From positions 193,891,000 to 193,954,999 of the forward strand of contig NC_073306.1 in the NCBI RefSeq assembly GCF_027595985.1: a stretch of DNA of 64,000 nucleotides. Reading direction: 5' to 3'. The notes beneath the pieces were generated by a model, which was given only the letters and a program-made list of their open reading frames with translations, did not search any database and was not told the DNA's origin. Position numbers and translations under genes: made by a program. Within the stretch, counting starts at the first letter, position 1, and each line of letters opens with the position of its first letter. This DNA is from Sorex araneus. Taxonomy: Eukaryota > Chordata > Mammalia > Eulipotyphla > Soricidae. Positions 11,846 to 22,999 of this stretch are shown piece by piece.

Positions 11846-12650
11846 CACTGGTATCACTTGTAGTCCTGGTGATCTTCGATTTTCTCGAGCATGTGCCAGT
11901 AACATCTCCATTTGTCTCTGTCGCGAGCTAGTGTAGCCCAATGATACCTGCTTGCTCCAGGAACAGAAAGAGCCTCAAATCATTCATTTGGAGATTTGAC
12001 GAAGAAATCTGACCATCTAGTTGGAGGGCAGCCACGAAATCTTCTGACATCCCGTGGAATCCAGTCTGTAACAGCTCTAGTCCAGTGATCGTCTCTAAAT
12101 TGCATTATGTGTCTGGCCCCTCTGATTTTTGATGCCTTGGCAAATGTGACAGCGTCCCTTATTCCTGATTGTCAATGGAGGTCGAAACTCTGGATTCCTT
12201 CTCTTACTTGAGTGAAACGGGATACTCCTAGCTTCTCTTGTATCATTTGTAGTCCCATTGATCTTCAATTTGCTCAAGCGGGCACCAGTAATGTCTCCAT
12301 TCGTCCCTTTTGTGAGCTAGTGCAGCCCAATGATACCTGCTCAATCCAGGAAAGGAAGAGCCTCAAATAGTTCATTCAGAGACTTGAGGAAGAAATCTGA
12401 CCATCTACTTGGTGGGCGGCCATGAGGTCTTCTGATGTCACGTAGAATCCAGTCTGTAACAGTTCTAGTCCAACGGTCATCTCTGAATCTCATTACATGA
12501 CCGGCCCATCGGATTTTTGATGCCTTGGCAAACGAGAAAGCATCCTTGATTTTTGACTGTCGACGGAGGTCAGAACACCAGATTCCTTCTCTCACTTGAG
12601 TGAGACATGATATTCCCAGCATAGCTCTTTCAAAATATGTTTAGTAACAG
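11846..12650 (-). mobile_element. RTE 3'-end dimer inserted as one unit (only in copy A)
   Basis: Two RTE 3' ends stand in tandem: 11846-12235 and 12236-12650. Each carries the [22 protein letters not shown] C-terminus and the tcacttgta tail. The whole block is flanked by a 12-base direct repeat taaatatcatat (11834-11845 and 12651-12662). Copy B has one empty site at 61913-61924, so the dimer moved in one event after the duplication. Confidence 0.9.
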
Positions 12651-13450
12651 TAAATATCATATACCCCATGAATTCACGTACCTTACTACCTATGCCCAGG
12701 TAGTAATTTTCTCACGATTCGAATACGTATTTTCCCCTTTAGATCCTGAAAATGGCCTGATCAATATTACAGCCACTGGGGCATTTTCCTTGGTACTTGG
12801 CTGACTGAAATTTAGTCCTTGGCACCCCCTGTGGTTCCCTGAAACATGCAGGAATGGTCCCAGGACACAGAGCTAGGGTAAGCCCTTAGCATAACCATAT
12901 ATGTCCCAACAAAACAAAGTAAGTTAAAACACCTGAAAACACATGCCAGCAGACCTGATAGAAGTTCCATTGCCTTATGAAAAATCTGGAAAATCCAAAC
13001 TTGATTTTGTTCTCAGATGACAGTTGTTTGCTGGAGTGGGAACCCACAGTTGCAGATAAGAAGTAGTCACTTCCCATTGTAGTTGGGAAGAACTTACCTA
13101 TCCCCAGAACATATAGAAAAACATAACTGCCATACCTAAAGCAAATAAATCATATGATGAGTCAACATCCCACATGTGAGTGAGAAACACCAGAGGTAGA
13201 AGAACTTGTTTATAAGCAAATATATTTGTTCAGTGTTTGAAGATTATGAATGCTTCCATCAACTGATGCTTCATCAAGCTGATGAAGTTGCATAAGCAAA
13301 TCACCTATATTGCATATTATATTTTAGAAGACTCTCAAGAGCAGTAGACATGACATGAAACACTATGTGCTATTCTTTGACAGGGGAAGTAAGGCAAAAA
13401 CTATTGTACAGCACAATGGCAATGTCTTGAAAATGTTGACTCAAGAACTC
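12651..13450. other. Right end of copy A and spacer, no gene
   Basis: To about 13113 it matches 61925-62374; beyond that it is unique. The text near 12850-12900 (ggaatggtcccaggacacagagctagggtaagccc) looks like a worn SINE. Nothing else is recognised. Confidence 0.45.
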
Positions 13451-13465
13451 AGTTCACGTTGTTTT

Positions 13466-13648
13466 ATTTTATTTTATTTTGTTTCTTTTTGGGTCATACC
13501 TGGCAATGCACTGGGGTTAATCCTGGCTCTGCACACAGGAACTACTCCTTGTGGTAGTCGGGAGACCATATGGGATGCTGGGAATCAAATCCGGGTGGGC
13601 TATGTGCAAGGCAAATGCCCTGCTCGCTGTGCTATCACTGCAGCCCCC
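13466..13648 (-). mobile_element. SOR-type shrew SINE
   Basis: Reverse strand reads the tRNA-like head (gcagtgatagcacagcgagc-like), B-box text near gggtttgattcccagcat, and the body ending in gacccaaaaag with an A-rich tail. Flanked by the direct repeat agttcacgttgtttt (13451-13465 and 13649-13663), so it was inserted by L1 machinery. Confidence 0.93.
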
Positions 13649-13845
13649 AGTTCACGTTGTTTTTAAGAACACTAATTCTAATTCATTTTCTTCTTCTTAT
13701 AATAATGGTATACAATTCTCTTACATCCAATTGCTTATTATAAAATGTAGAATTTAGAGGCTATTGCTGTATTTAGGAAGCACGTATCTACAATAATGGT
13801 CAATTTAAGATCATTTGCTTCATACACAAAGTACGCCTTTACAGT

Positions 13846-14252
13846 TAAAAAATTTTATTGAATCACTTTGAGATAGTAACAAGCTTTCATGTATGGGTTA
13901 CAATCACACAATGATCAAACACCCATCCCTCCACCAGTGCAGATCCCCCACCACCAATATCCCTGGTGTGCCCCCACCCTTTCCCACCCTCACCCTACCT
14001 CCATGGCAGACAATATTCCCCATGCTCTCTCTCTCCTTTTGGGCAACACATACACTAAGCGGTCATCATGTTTGGTCTATTTTCTACTTTTGGCACACAT
14101 CTCCCATCTTGACAGGTTCCTCAAGGCATCATTTTCTTAGTGATCCCTTCTCTATTCTATCTGCCTTCTCCTCTCCACTCCTGAAGCAGGCTTCCAGCTA
14201 TGGGGCAATCCTCCTGGCCCTTGTGGAACACTTTAATGCTTATTTATTATAA
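13846..14252 (-). mobile_element. L1 3' UTR fragment
   Basis: Starts ttttattgaatcactttgag and runs through tcaaacacccatccctccac to ctttgtggaac-like text, the reverse complement of the L1 3' end. 5'-truncated. Confidence 0.88.
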
Positions 14253-14277
14253 TCTTTAGTCAACAGTTAATAAAATA

Positions 14278-14855
14278 GAACGGAATACTATGCAGCTGTT
14301 AGGAGAGATGAAGTCATGAAATTTTCTTATAAATAGATAGACAAGGAGTGTTTCATACTGAGTGAAATGAGCCATAAAGAGAGGGACACACATAGAAGGA
14401 CTGCTCTCATGTGTGGAGTATAAAATAACATAACATAAAACTGATACACAAGGACAGTAGACACAAGGGCCAGGATTTCTCCATAGGTGGAAGACTGCAT
14501 CATGATTAGAAAGGGACAGGACAGCTGGGATAAAGAAGGGATCACTAAGAACATGATGGTTGGAGGAATCTGTCGGGATGGGAGATGTGTGCAAAAGTAG
14601 ATACAGGAACAAACATGATAACCTCTTAGTATCTGTATTGAAAACCATAATGCCAAAAAGTGGAGAAAGAGTATGGGGGAAATTGTCTTCCATGAAGGCA
14701 GGGAGAGGGTGGGAAAGGGGGAGGTATACTGGGCATATTGGTGGTGGGGAATGTGCACTGGTGTAGGGGTGGGTGTTTGATCATTGTATGATTGTAACTC
14801 AAACATGAAAGCTTGTAACTGTATCTCACATTGATTTAATAAAATAATAATAAAA
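14278..14855 (+). mobile_element. L1 3' end
   Basis: Starts at ggaatactatgcagctgtta (end of ORF2), then the 3' UTR ending gtatctcacattgatttaat plus an A-rich tail. Its 3' UTR is an inverted copy of 13846-14252, about 190 bases away. Confidence 0.9.
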
Positions 14856-15654
14856 AAGAAGATATTTTGTTCTCAACCCTGCATGCCTGTCATTGTCATG
14901 AAGATTCCTCTACCAATTATTGCCCTGCCTCCACCTGGCAGCCCCACATTTCCTTCTGTCCCTTCCCAACTACCTTCTGGGGCTCTATATCGAGGCTCTG
15001 TTGGACCCTCCACCTAATCACCATCCTATACTCTCTCTGTAGTTCTAAGGTTCCTCCTCAAAAACTAATCTCTGCCCCATCAGTAACCCTTACTACCCTC
15101 TCACACATAAATAATAAACAATATACCATCTTTATGGAACTCAATTCCAATCTCAAAAACCTGCTCCTCCTGCTATAAAATATTCATCTCTTGCAAATGG
15201 AGATTTTGATTGCATTCCAGTACCATGTCCCCTTCCCTGTGTTCAGGTTAGCCTAGGGCCAAACTGGCTCCTTTAGGCAAAAATCCAGCTATTTTATCAA
15301 TGAGTTTTGGCTTTCTCCATTGCCTTGATTCTGTCTTGAGGGACATCTGTATTCTCTTTTTATTCTCTTTTTAAGCCATTTTTCCCCTGGAGAAAAGTTG
15401 TCCTATATGATCTCCGGCCAGAGCTGGGCAGATGAGGCACACAGTTATAACCTCACAGTGGCCCTGGCTGTTGTTGTCAGGCAACTCTGGCCAGTGACCT
15501 GGGCCTGAAGTATCGATTGGGAAGGTGCAGAAAACAGAGAGGAGATCACATGATAATCTTTCTCTGCAGGGCATGAAAGAGGCACTAATAAGCCATTTCA
15601 AGTTCCCTTTTTTTGTGCTTTTCCTACTTTTATATTTAAATTCATATTATTTAT
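14856..15654. other. Unassigned stretch
   Basis: A 103-codon plus frame at 14867-15178 (MFSTLHACHCHEDSS...) has no recognised domain. The rest shows no repeat family or exon that I can name. Confidence 0.4.
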
Positions 15655-15825
15655 TAATTTTAAATTGAATCACTATTGATAGTCCCTTAAAAAATTGTTC
15701 ATGATTAGGTTTCAGTCATATTGTGTTCCAATAGCTATGTCTCCACCAGTGCACATTTCCCAGCACCACTGTCCCCAGTTCCTGTCCCATCACCCGTCAC
15801 CTCACTCCCAGGCTCTTCACTCTCT

Positions 15826-15858
<33 letters not shown>

Positions 15859-16540
15859 TCTTCTCTCCCTCTCCCCCTCTCAATTTCCTCCCGCCCCACC
15901 TCTTTTTCGCAATCAAATTTGGACGTTAAGGTTTGCAATACAGATACTGAAAGGTTGTCCTGTATATCCTTTTACCTAATTTTAACACTCAGTTCTTGTC
16001 CATTGTGATCATTTCCCATTATTGTTGTCCTACTGGTCCCTTCTCTAGCTTCCTTACCCTCCATCCCACACCCAATTGTGGGAGATTCTAACCATTGACC
16101 AGTCCTCCTAGCCCTTGAATTTCCTGGCCTTGGATATTAGTCTTCTATTACATATTTTTATATATCACTAATAAATGCAGTCTTCTATATCTGTCCCCCA
16201 ACTTCTGACTCATTTAACACAACCTGATACTATTCATGTCCATCCATTTATAAGCAAATTTCATGACTTCATTATTCCTAACTGCTGTGTAGTATTCCAC
16301 TGTGTAGATGTACTGTAGTTTCTTTATCCAGTCATCTGTCTCAGACACTCAGGTTGTTTCCAGATTCTAGCCATTGTGAGGAGTGTTGCAATAAACCTAG
16401 GAGTACAAATGGTGTTTCTGCTGTATGTTTTTGAACCTTCAGTGTATATTCCCAGAAGTGGTACTGCTGGATCAAATGGGAGCTCAGTTTTTAGTTTTTT
16501 GAGGAAGGCACCTTGTTTTCCAAGAAAGCTGGATCAGTTT
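15655..16540 (-). mobile_element. L1 3' end (older copy) with internal CT repeat
   Basis: Starts ttaattttaaattgaatcac and runs through the 3' UTR to the ORF2 C-terminus (gtatattcccagaagtggta, reverse of the PLLGIY block). A simple CT-rich tract lies at 15819-15880 within it. Confidence 0.85.
15819..15880. repeat. CT-rich simple repeat
   Basis: Mostly CT dinucleotides with some TTC and CCC interruptions. The Leu/Ser-rich frames across it are artefacts. Confidence 0.9.
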
Positions 16541-17288
16541 ATTCAGTTCTAGGCTATTGTTGAAGGTCCTTCTCCTGTGGCTGAAGGTATGAGGCAATAT
16601 ACCAAATTAGACCTTGGTAGCAAGGAAGACCAACTATTCTGGCAATTCACTTCACAAGTCAACATTCACCAGAGATTAGACAATGGTTATAAATCCTAGA
16701 CCAGGAACCAAAAACCCCTTTCCCTCTCTTATGGGACACTTCTTGCAAGGTGTTCATTAACAGATACAAAAAAAGCAAAAAAAGATAGTAAGGAAAAAGA
16801 AAACGAAGAAAAGGAATGAAGACAACAATAACAGCAACAAGAAAGAGGATGAGTTAAGCACTGGGCTCAATTTATGGCAGCAGTTGTTGTCCCTTGTCCC
16901 TTTCAGACACAAGTCCAAAGGCACCAGAACCATCAGTGTCTCACCAAGGCATGTGAGGCCTATGTGTTTCCATTGTGTGCTACACACTTTCAAAAATATT
17001 GCTCATAATGCCAGATGCTTGTCCCCACTGCAAACAAACAGGGAATTGGACATCTCCCTTGCCAGCAATGGTTTGGGAACATTGTCCAACTCTGCCCCAT
17101 GTTTAACCACCTGCATTCTGGCAACAAATAGGAACTAATGTTCCCACTTACTGGGTCACATGAACTCACTTTTGATTTCCATTCTGAAAGGGCATACACA
17201 CTGCACAGGCGCCTTTGTTTGCATTGCTACAATGGAAACTTGCCATAAGTCACAAGAGCCAATATAAATTTATTGTTTGAAATAAATA
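16541..17288. other. Unassigned stretch
   Basis: An A-rich part near 16760-16850 is followed by ordinary sequence. A plus frame 16884-17138 and minus frame 16990-17199 have no recognised domain. Nothing else seen. Confidence 0.4.
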
Positions 17289-17308
17289 CTGGAGATCAAC
17301 ATTTTCTT

Positions 17309-17484
17309 TCTTTTTTTTTTGCTTTTTGGGTGACACCCAGTGATGCTCAGGGGTTACTCCTGGCTTTGCACTCAGGAATTACTCCTGGCGGTGCTTGGGG
17401 GACCATATGGGATTCCAGGTATCAAACCTGGTTCGGCCATGTGCAAGGCAAATGCCCTACCCGCTGTGGTATCGCTCCGGCCCC
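17309..17484 (-). mobile_element. SOR-type shrew SINE
   Basis: Full element in reverse, polyT side at 17309 and tRNA-like head ending at 17484 (gctccggccccc). Flanked by the 20-base direct repeat ctggagatcaacattttctt at 17289-17308 and 17485-17504, a textbook L1-type target duplication. Confidence 0.95.
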
Positions 17485-17647
17485 CTGGAGATCAACATTT
17501 TCTTGCCGCCAAAGTCATCTGGCCTTCTAATTTCACCTGCATTTCTCCTATCCTAACTGGCTTCTATTGACTACTGCAGGATTTATGAATATTTAATGAC
17601 TTGGTGGTCCCTAAGACAGTATGGTTCCCAACCCGTACACTCTCTCT

Positions 17648-18005
17648 TATTTTTTTTTAATTTTATTAGTGAATCACCGTGAGATACAGTTACAAATTTA
17701 TGAACTTTCATGTTTCACTTTAGTCATACAGTGAATATTTACATCTCTCCACCAGTGCCCATTCTCCTTCACCAATGTTCCCAGTATCCCTACCACCACC
17801 CCCGCCCCAACCTCCATCACCCCACCCTGCCTCTGTGGCAGTACATTCCCTTTTGTTTTCTCTCCTGTTGGATGTTGTAGTTTGCAATAGAGGTATTGAG
17901 TGGCCTATAAACTACTTTTGGCACACAGCTTTCAACCCGAGTGGGTCCTCCCAACATTCTCTTCTAGTCCATACTCTCTCTTACACCAAGTTCCTCCAAC
18001 TGTTC
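17648..18005 (-). mobile_element. L1 3' UTR fragment
   Basis: Starts aattttattagtgaatcacc and includes ccaccagtgcccattctcct, the reverse of the L1 3' UTR. 5'-truncated. Confidence 0.85.
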
Positions 18006-18944
18006 TCAGAATTTTCAGCCTTAGACCTAAAAAAGATTTTCTTCTTCATTCCCTTATACTTTGATTCAGAATCTCTATATATTTGCATTTGAATGGTAAG
18101 TTAAAGCAGTTAACCTGGACAGTGCTTCCTCTAGGAATTCAAGACTGATTCCACCAGTTTGGCCAAGTCCTGGGAATATTTTTTTCTCTTTACAATTTAA
18201 AGACGCAGAACTCTTTCAATAGATGACCTGCTGATTGCAGCCATTCAAAAGAATTGTTGGACCAAAATGCTGAAAAATTCCTCCAACCATTACCACTGTG
18301 GTTATGAGGCTTCTCAAAGGTATAGCCAAAATTTTTGTTTAAGTAGTAAAATTTTTAGGTCTATTCTCACTGCAAGATCTAGAAGCCTCTTCAATAAAAG
18401 AAACTCAACTCATCCTTAATAAGGCAATTTCTGAAACCTGACAATAACTTAGATCTTTTATGGGCATCACATGGATATCTCATTTAGATTGATAGCCTGA
18501 GCTCTTTAGGGTGGGGAAACATTTTCTTTGAATTTAAAGGCAAATGCCCCATAGCAGCCCAATCTCTGAGGGAAATCTGCACATCGTGACCAGATACAAT
18601 CACTCAAGAGAGCACGAAACTAGACCCTTGCCACTACTGACTTACATTACAGCAGAAATGGAAGTGGGGGATGTACCCTGCATTCAGAACAGTAATGAAA
18701 GCTCAGGAAAGACTTGAAGGATGCAAGAGACTACTGATCTCCCTTATGTAAAATCTTTTCATTGTATTGAGAAAAACAACAGATGAGTCCTTCAAAAAGG
18801 AAAGAGATAAAAATGGTAAGAGATAAAAAATAATTAAAAGATAATGTATATGCAAATCCTTGATCTAAGTGGAATTGAGGTGCTAGTCAAAGTATCTAAG
18901 TAATTTGACAACCTACACCCCCAACCTAAATATGTTACTTCATC
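18006..18944. other. Unassigned stretch
   Basis: AT-rich sequence with short frames only. No repeat family or exon recognised. Confidence 0.4.
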
Positions 18945-19290
18945 AAAAAAAAAGGGCAATTGACCAGAAAATGTAATTTGTCCAAGGAAAACATGCAGAT
19001 GCTCTCATAACAAATAAAAGAAAGTTAAAAAATTCAAACATTTATTATTATGGAAATGCAAATAAGAACTGCAATGACATCTAACAAAAAATGGATTATA
19101 ACAAAAAGACTTAAGCAGTGTTGGTGAGGATAAAAGGAAAAATACATACCAGAATATGGTTGATGGTTATAAAAATTAACCTAGCCTCTGTGGAAAACAG
19201 TTTGGTGTTTCCTGAAGAAAATAGCAATTACACTTTAGCCCATCAATACTACTCTGAGGCATATATCCTCAATTTAAGGAGACACTAATT
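18945..19290 (+). mobile_element. Ancient L1 ORF2 C-terminal relic
   Basis: Resembles the mammal-wide L1 ORF2 end: caaataagaactgcaatgac, gcagtgttggtgaggataaa and ctctgtggaaaacagtttgg are worn versions of blocks seen in the younger L1 at 8560-8720. No open frame. Confidence 0.75.
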
Positions 19291-19571
19291 TTAAAGTATT
19301 TTTTTCACTCTATTTTGAAATATTCACCTTTCCAAAATATTGATATCTTCAATCAGTTTGTAGATTATTGAAATTTTTTGTTTCTATAAATAACCTATTC
19401 ATCAGCATCTTAAAAGTTTAATTGCTTGCTGTTTAGATTTCAGTTTTTCCTGGCACAAAATGTATACTAACCCTTTGTTATTATGTGCATCATCAGATTG
19501 ATTTGAGAAACATTAAATATGCCTTTTCTAATTTAACATTATTCTACCATTGCACTTTATTCCTTCTAATT

Positions 19572-19893
19572 TCCTTAATTCCTGCACTAACATACGCCTC
19601 AGAGACCTGGGCCCTACATAAACAGGATGAGATCGCTATTTGGTCTCCCAAAGAGCAATGGAAAGAGCTATGCTTGGAGTATCACGTTTTACTCAAGTGA
19701 GAGAAGGAATCCGGAGTTCCAACCTCTGCTGATGACCCAGAATCAGGGACACTTTTTCTTTAGCCAAGGCTTTGAAAATCAGATAGGCCGGACATGTAAT
19801 GTGGTTTAGAGACCACTGCTGGACTACAGCTATTATTGACTGGATTCCGAGGGACATCAAAAGACTGCGTGGCCGCCCACCAACGAGATGGTC
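19572..19893 (+). mobile_element. RTE-clade LINE 3' part, left half
   Basis: Plus-strand text TYASETWALHKQDE and onward is the RTE C-terminal domain. It breaks at 19893 in ...gatggtc, where an LTR element is inserted, and resumes at 21513. Confidence 0.88.
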
Positions 19894-20231
19894 TGTTGCA
19901 ACAATGTTGCGATTTTACGGGAGAGTCAGAGGCACTTTACTCAGAGAATAAATATATCTTTTGTGGAGTATCACAGGACTGCCTCTGGAGGTTTTGTGTT
20001 ATGGTCTGCCGGAGAGCAGCCTGTTCAACCTCCTTTTATTTATAAAATTAACATACAAACCAATCACATTCAGCCACATAGGCAAATATGCAAATCAACC
20101 AACGGAAACAGTAACCGCCATTTAAAGTTACAGTAACCAAAACATAAACTGTTTACATCCAGGCCTGAGATTTCAACCGTTTACATCCAGGCCTAGCTAG
20201 GCCTGAGATTATGGGATGTTGTATACCAACA
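19894..20231 (-). repeat. LTR (338 bases)
   Basis: On the minus strand it starts TGTTGGTATAC and ends GTTGCAACA, the TG...CA borders of an LTR. It has a GATTGG box, a TTTTATAAATAAAAG TATA-like stretch, and late in the LTR an AGTAAA that could serve as polyadenylation signal. Confidence 0.8.
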
Positions 20232-20245
20232 TTTCCCCCTTTTTT
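20232..20245 (-). other. Polypurine tract
   Basis: AAAAAAGGGGGAAA on the minus strand, directly before the LTR start, is the plus-strand primer site for reverse transcription. It fixes the orientation and shows 19894-20231 is the 3' LTR. Confidence 0.8.
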
Positions 20246-21189
20246 GTTTAAAATGACCAGTAGTAAACAATACAAATATTTTCACAAATCTTTCCAGTAA
20301 TACCTTAAGAAAATCTTAAGAAAATCTAACCTTATTTTACAGAAATTGTTTTTCACTTTACAATACAGAGTTTATGCACATTAAGCAATATTTCAGTTCC
20401 AGTCCTGGTTCAGAGACATTTGTCAACGAAGATCAATTAGTCTCTAAACAAAAACAACACTTTCATGCTATTTCTGGATGAACTTCACAGTCCAGGTTTT
20501 TCCACAATCAGTAACTGTCGAAGTACTCCTGTTATCAGATACTTCTCTGAGAAGAATTACCGGCATCCATAGGTAAAATTAGAAATTTCCTCCTTCTCAA
20601 ACTTCATAGATGTCCCAATAAAATATGCATGGAATATCATCCAGTTTCTTATTTGAACCTATTTTATATACAGTTATTTCAATTCTCTTTTAACAGCTCA
20701 TTTAATAGTTCTTATACTTTAGATATTTTAAATCATGAACCTTCTATATTAATCTTTAACAGTTTTCACCTTGGTTTCATGCTCTAATTTTGCAACTCTT
20801 AATAAGCTCCAAAAAACACTCAAACTTTTAAAAAATTTTTGGAGTAGGATTGCCACTTCTGATTTCAATCTGACTTCAATATTTAAACAGTTAACACAAA
20901 CAGACATACTGAAAGACAACAAAATCACATGCATGTGCATTCATACATACCTGATCCTGATTCTGACCCTCCAAGAACCAGAGAAAAAAACTGATGGACA
21001 GAGAAAGGAAGGGCAGTCCCCAGGGTAAAAATTTCCCTGTCGGCCGATTGGGATTATCCTCCGTTTCTCAGTCCAACTAGCCTGTCTCTTGCTTGTAGAA
21101 TTGGATCCAAAAAGAAAATAAGAGAAGCGCTTCTGTTTTAGAAGCAGTATCACAGGACTGCCTCCGGAGGTTTTGTGTTATGGCCTGCC

Positions 21190-21446
21190 CCTTTTTCTTT
21201 TTCTTCCTTTATTTATTCTTTATTTCTTTTCTCCCTTTCTCCTTTTTTTTTCTTTTCCCTTTCTTTCTTTATCTTTTTCTCCCTTTCTTTCTTTTCCCCT
21301 CTCTATATTTCTTCTTTCTCCCTTTTTTTCTTTCTTTCTTAGAGAGAAAGAAGAAGAAACATAGAAAAGGAAGAAGTAAAAGAGAAAGGAAGGGAGAAAG
21401 AACAAAGATAAGAAATATAGATAAGGAAGGAAGAAGAAAATTTCTC
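21190..21446. repeat. Pyrimidine tract facing a purine tract (fold-back)
   Basis: About 150 bases of almost pure C/T are followed from about 21341 by about 105 bases of almost pure A/G, centred on ttcttagagagaaa. The arms can pair. It separates the normally oriented LTR piece from the inverted LTR end. Confidence 0.85.
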
Positions 21447-21512
21447 ATTTATTCTCTGAGTAAAGTGCCTCTGACTCGCCTGTAAAATCGCAACATTGTT
21501 GCAACAATGGTC

Positions 21513-21682
21513 AGACTTCTTTGTCAAAATATGCATGGTTTAAGGTTCTTCCTGTTCCTGGAAAGAGTAGATACCATTGGGCTACTCTAGTACAAGACAG
21601 GGATGGAGGGAGATGTTACTGGCGCCCACTGCAGCAAATCGAAGATCAACAGGATGACAGTTGATGACAAGTAACAAGTGAT
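21513..21682 (+). mobile_element. RTE-clade LINE 3' part, right half
   Basis: Resumes at agacttctttgtcaaaatat and runs to the 3' end gatgacaagtaacaagtgat. Before the LTR element entered it was one piece with 19572-19893. Confidence 0.88.
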
Positions 21683-22181
21683 TTCCTTAATAGTGTACCA
21701 CTTTTATAGTGGAGTTGTATGGAAAAGACCTCTAACAAACCTTATAACTAAACATCGTTTTGGCTCAATGCTATTTTATACATTAAAAAAAAATGGAATC
21801 ATGCATTTCAATATCTAAGCATATATTTTATTTTGACTTATTGACTGCTGTTTCATTTTTTTTTAAATCACATATTTCTGACCTTAAATAGAGGGAAACA
21901 GTTTGAAAACAAATTTTATTTTCAACTTTATCACTTTATTTTTCTCAGTTCTCATGGCAAGCACAGAAACACTAAATATGATAAATTACTCCAAATTTTA
22001 TGTGTTTCTTCATTTGCATGATCAGCTACAAAAATCCTGTGGTTGTCAGTAGATATCACCACAAGATGCAGTTCTTATGGGGAAATACTTAGTATTTTCT
22101 GGGCTTCTACTTCCTTCCTTCATGTGTTCCTTTTCTTTTTCATCACTTTGCACTCTTTTTTATGGTAATTAACCTTATCTC
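21683..22181. other. Unassigned AT-rich stretch
   Basis: AT-rich, no frames of note. No repeat family recognised. Confidence 0.4.
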
Positions 22182-22872
22182 TATTTTTTTAATTTATTTT
22201 ATTGAATCACCATGTGGAATGTTATAAAGTTCTCAGGCTTATGTCTCAGTTATACAATGTTCAAACACCCATCCTTTCACCAGTGCCCATATTCCACCAC
22301 CAAAAAAACCCCCGTATACCTCCCACCCCCCACCCCCACCCTCCCACCCCCCCATCCCCACCTGCATAACTGATAAATTTCACTTCATTTTCTCTTTTAC
22401 TTAATTATATTCCATATTTCAACACAAAACTCACTATTGTCGTTGGAGTTTCAACACAGAACTCACTATTCTTGTTGGAGTTTACTCCCAAAAATACGGC
22501 CCTATTGACAAGGAAGCATTTGATAATTAGTTTTTCACTGATGAGAATGAAGAGATATAAAGTCGAGAGGCCGCTATTGCAGCCATGCTGTATAGGATTT
22601 CTGTATTTTAGTAATTAAGTCCAGGGAGATTTATGTTGGAAATTGCATCATTTTCCTTCCTGGGGCAGCATGGAACAAAGGTTTAGTTCACAGTCTAGAG
22701 ACATGGCTGCAAGCACTTGCTGGGACCAGAAGTAATGTAGCTGGCCTCTGGATCTTGGTCGTTCAGGAGCAAAGCGGCCTTGCAAAAGCATGGCACCCAG
22801 GTCGATCTCAGTGGAGTGCTAGCCGGTATCAGCCCCGGCCCAAGACTGCCCAAGTGTCTCGCGGTGAAAGCA
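22182..22872 (-). mobile_element. Composite retroposon with an L1-type 3' end, copy 1
   Basis: On the minus strand a GC-rich 5' part leads to a middle with a near-tandem repeat (aactcactatt...gttggagttt twice, 22430-22490). Then about 200 bases match the L1 3' UTR and it ends in AATAAAATAAATT and an A-run. Copies 2 and 3 lie at 42550-43135 and 56895-57630. It sits about 130 bases past the UGT2B stop, in the same orientation as that gene. Confidence 0.8.
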
Positions 22873-22999
22873 AATTTTGACATGACAACTTAACATGAGA
22901 GTAATTTTGTCACCAGTGAAAACCTGCACACTCTTCTCTCTGAAACAAACCGAAGGGGTCCTCTCTGTGAGAGAGAGCAGCTTAGGGCATCATATGAAA

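Larger units (their letters stand above)
3164..13113. repeat. Segmental duplication, copy A
   Basis: Base by base this stretch matches 49183-62374 in the same orientation. The offset is about 46020 at the left end and about 50100 after the RTE found only in copy B. Identity is high by eye, e.g. only a few mismatches in 150 bases near 3301 against 49321. It contains an RTE 3'-end tandem, an L1 relic, UGT exon relics, an L1 3' end and a gag-like relic. Copy A alone has an RTE dimer at 11846-12650. Confidence 0.93.
19894..21506 (-). mobile_element. Defective class II-like LTR element with inverted identical ends
   Basis: 1613 bases inserted into an RTE, flanked by the 6-base direct repeat atggtc (19888-19893 and 21507-21512), as made by a betaretroviral-type integrase. 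The left end is a complete LTR in minus orientation. A polypurine tract and about 900 bases of internal sequence without coding domains follow. The right end holds a short directly repeated LTR piece (21147-21189), a pyrimidine/purine fold-back, and then the same outer LTR sequence in the opposite direction (21447-21506). No primer-binding site is recognised. It encodes nothing I can identify. Confidence 0.75.

Noticed and set aside
3164..13113. Idea that copies A and B are one locus assembled twice
   Set aside because: Each has its own insertion with an empty site in the other, and scattered base differences along the whole length.
14867..15178. 103-codon plus frame with Cys and His residues
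   Set aside because: No domain, no splice or regulatory context, no second copy. Likely chance.
15695..16008. Ser/Leu-rich plus frames that look like a membrane protein
   Set aside because: They come from a CT-rich simple repeat inside an L1 3' UTR.
16884..17138. 84-codon plus frame
   Set aside because: No recognisable family and no support beyond being open.
21173..21485. Phe-rich and Lys/Arg/Glu-rich frames
   Set aside because: They are readings of the pyrimidine and purine tracts in the LTR element.
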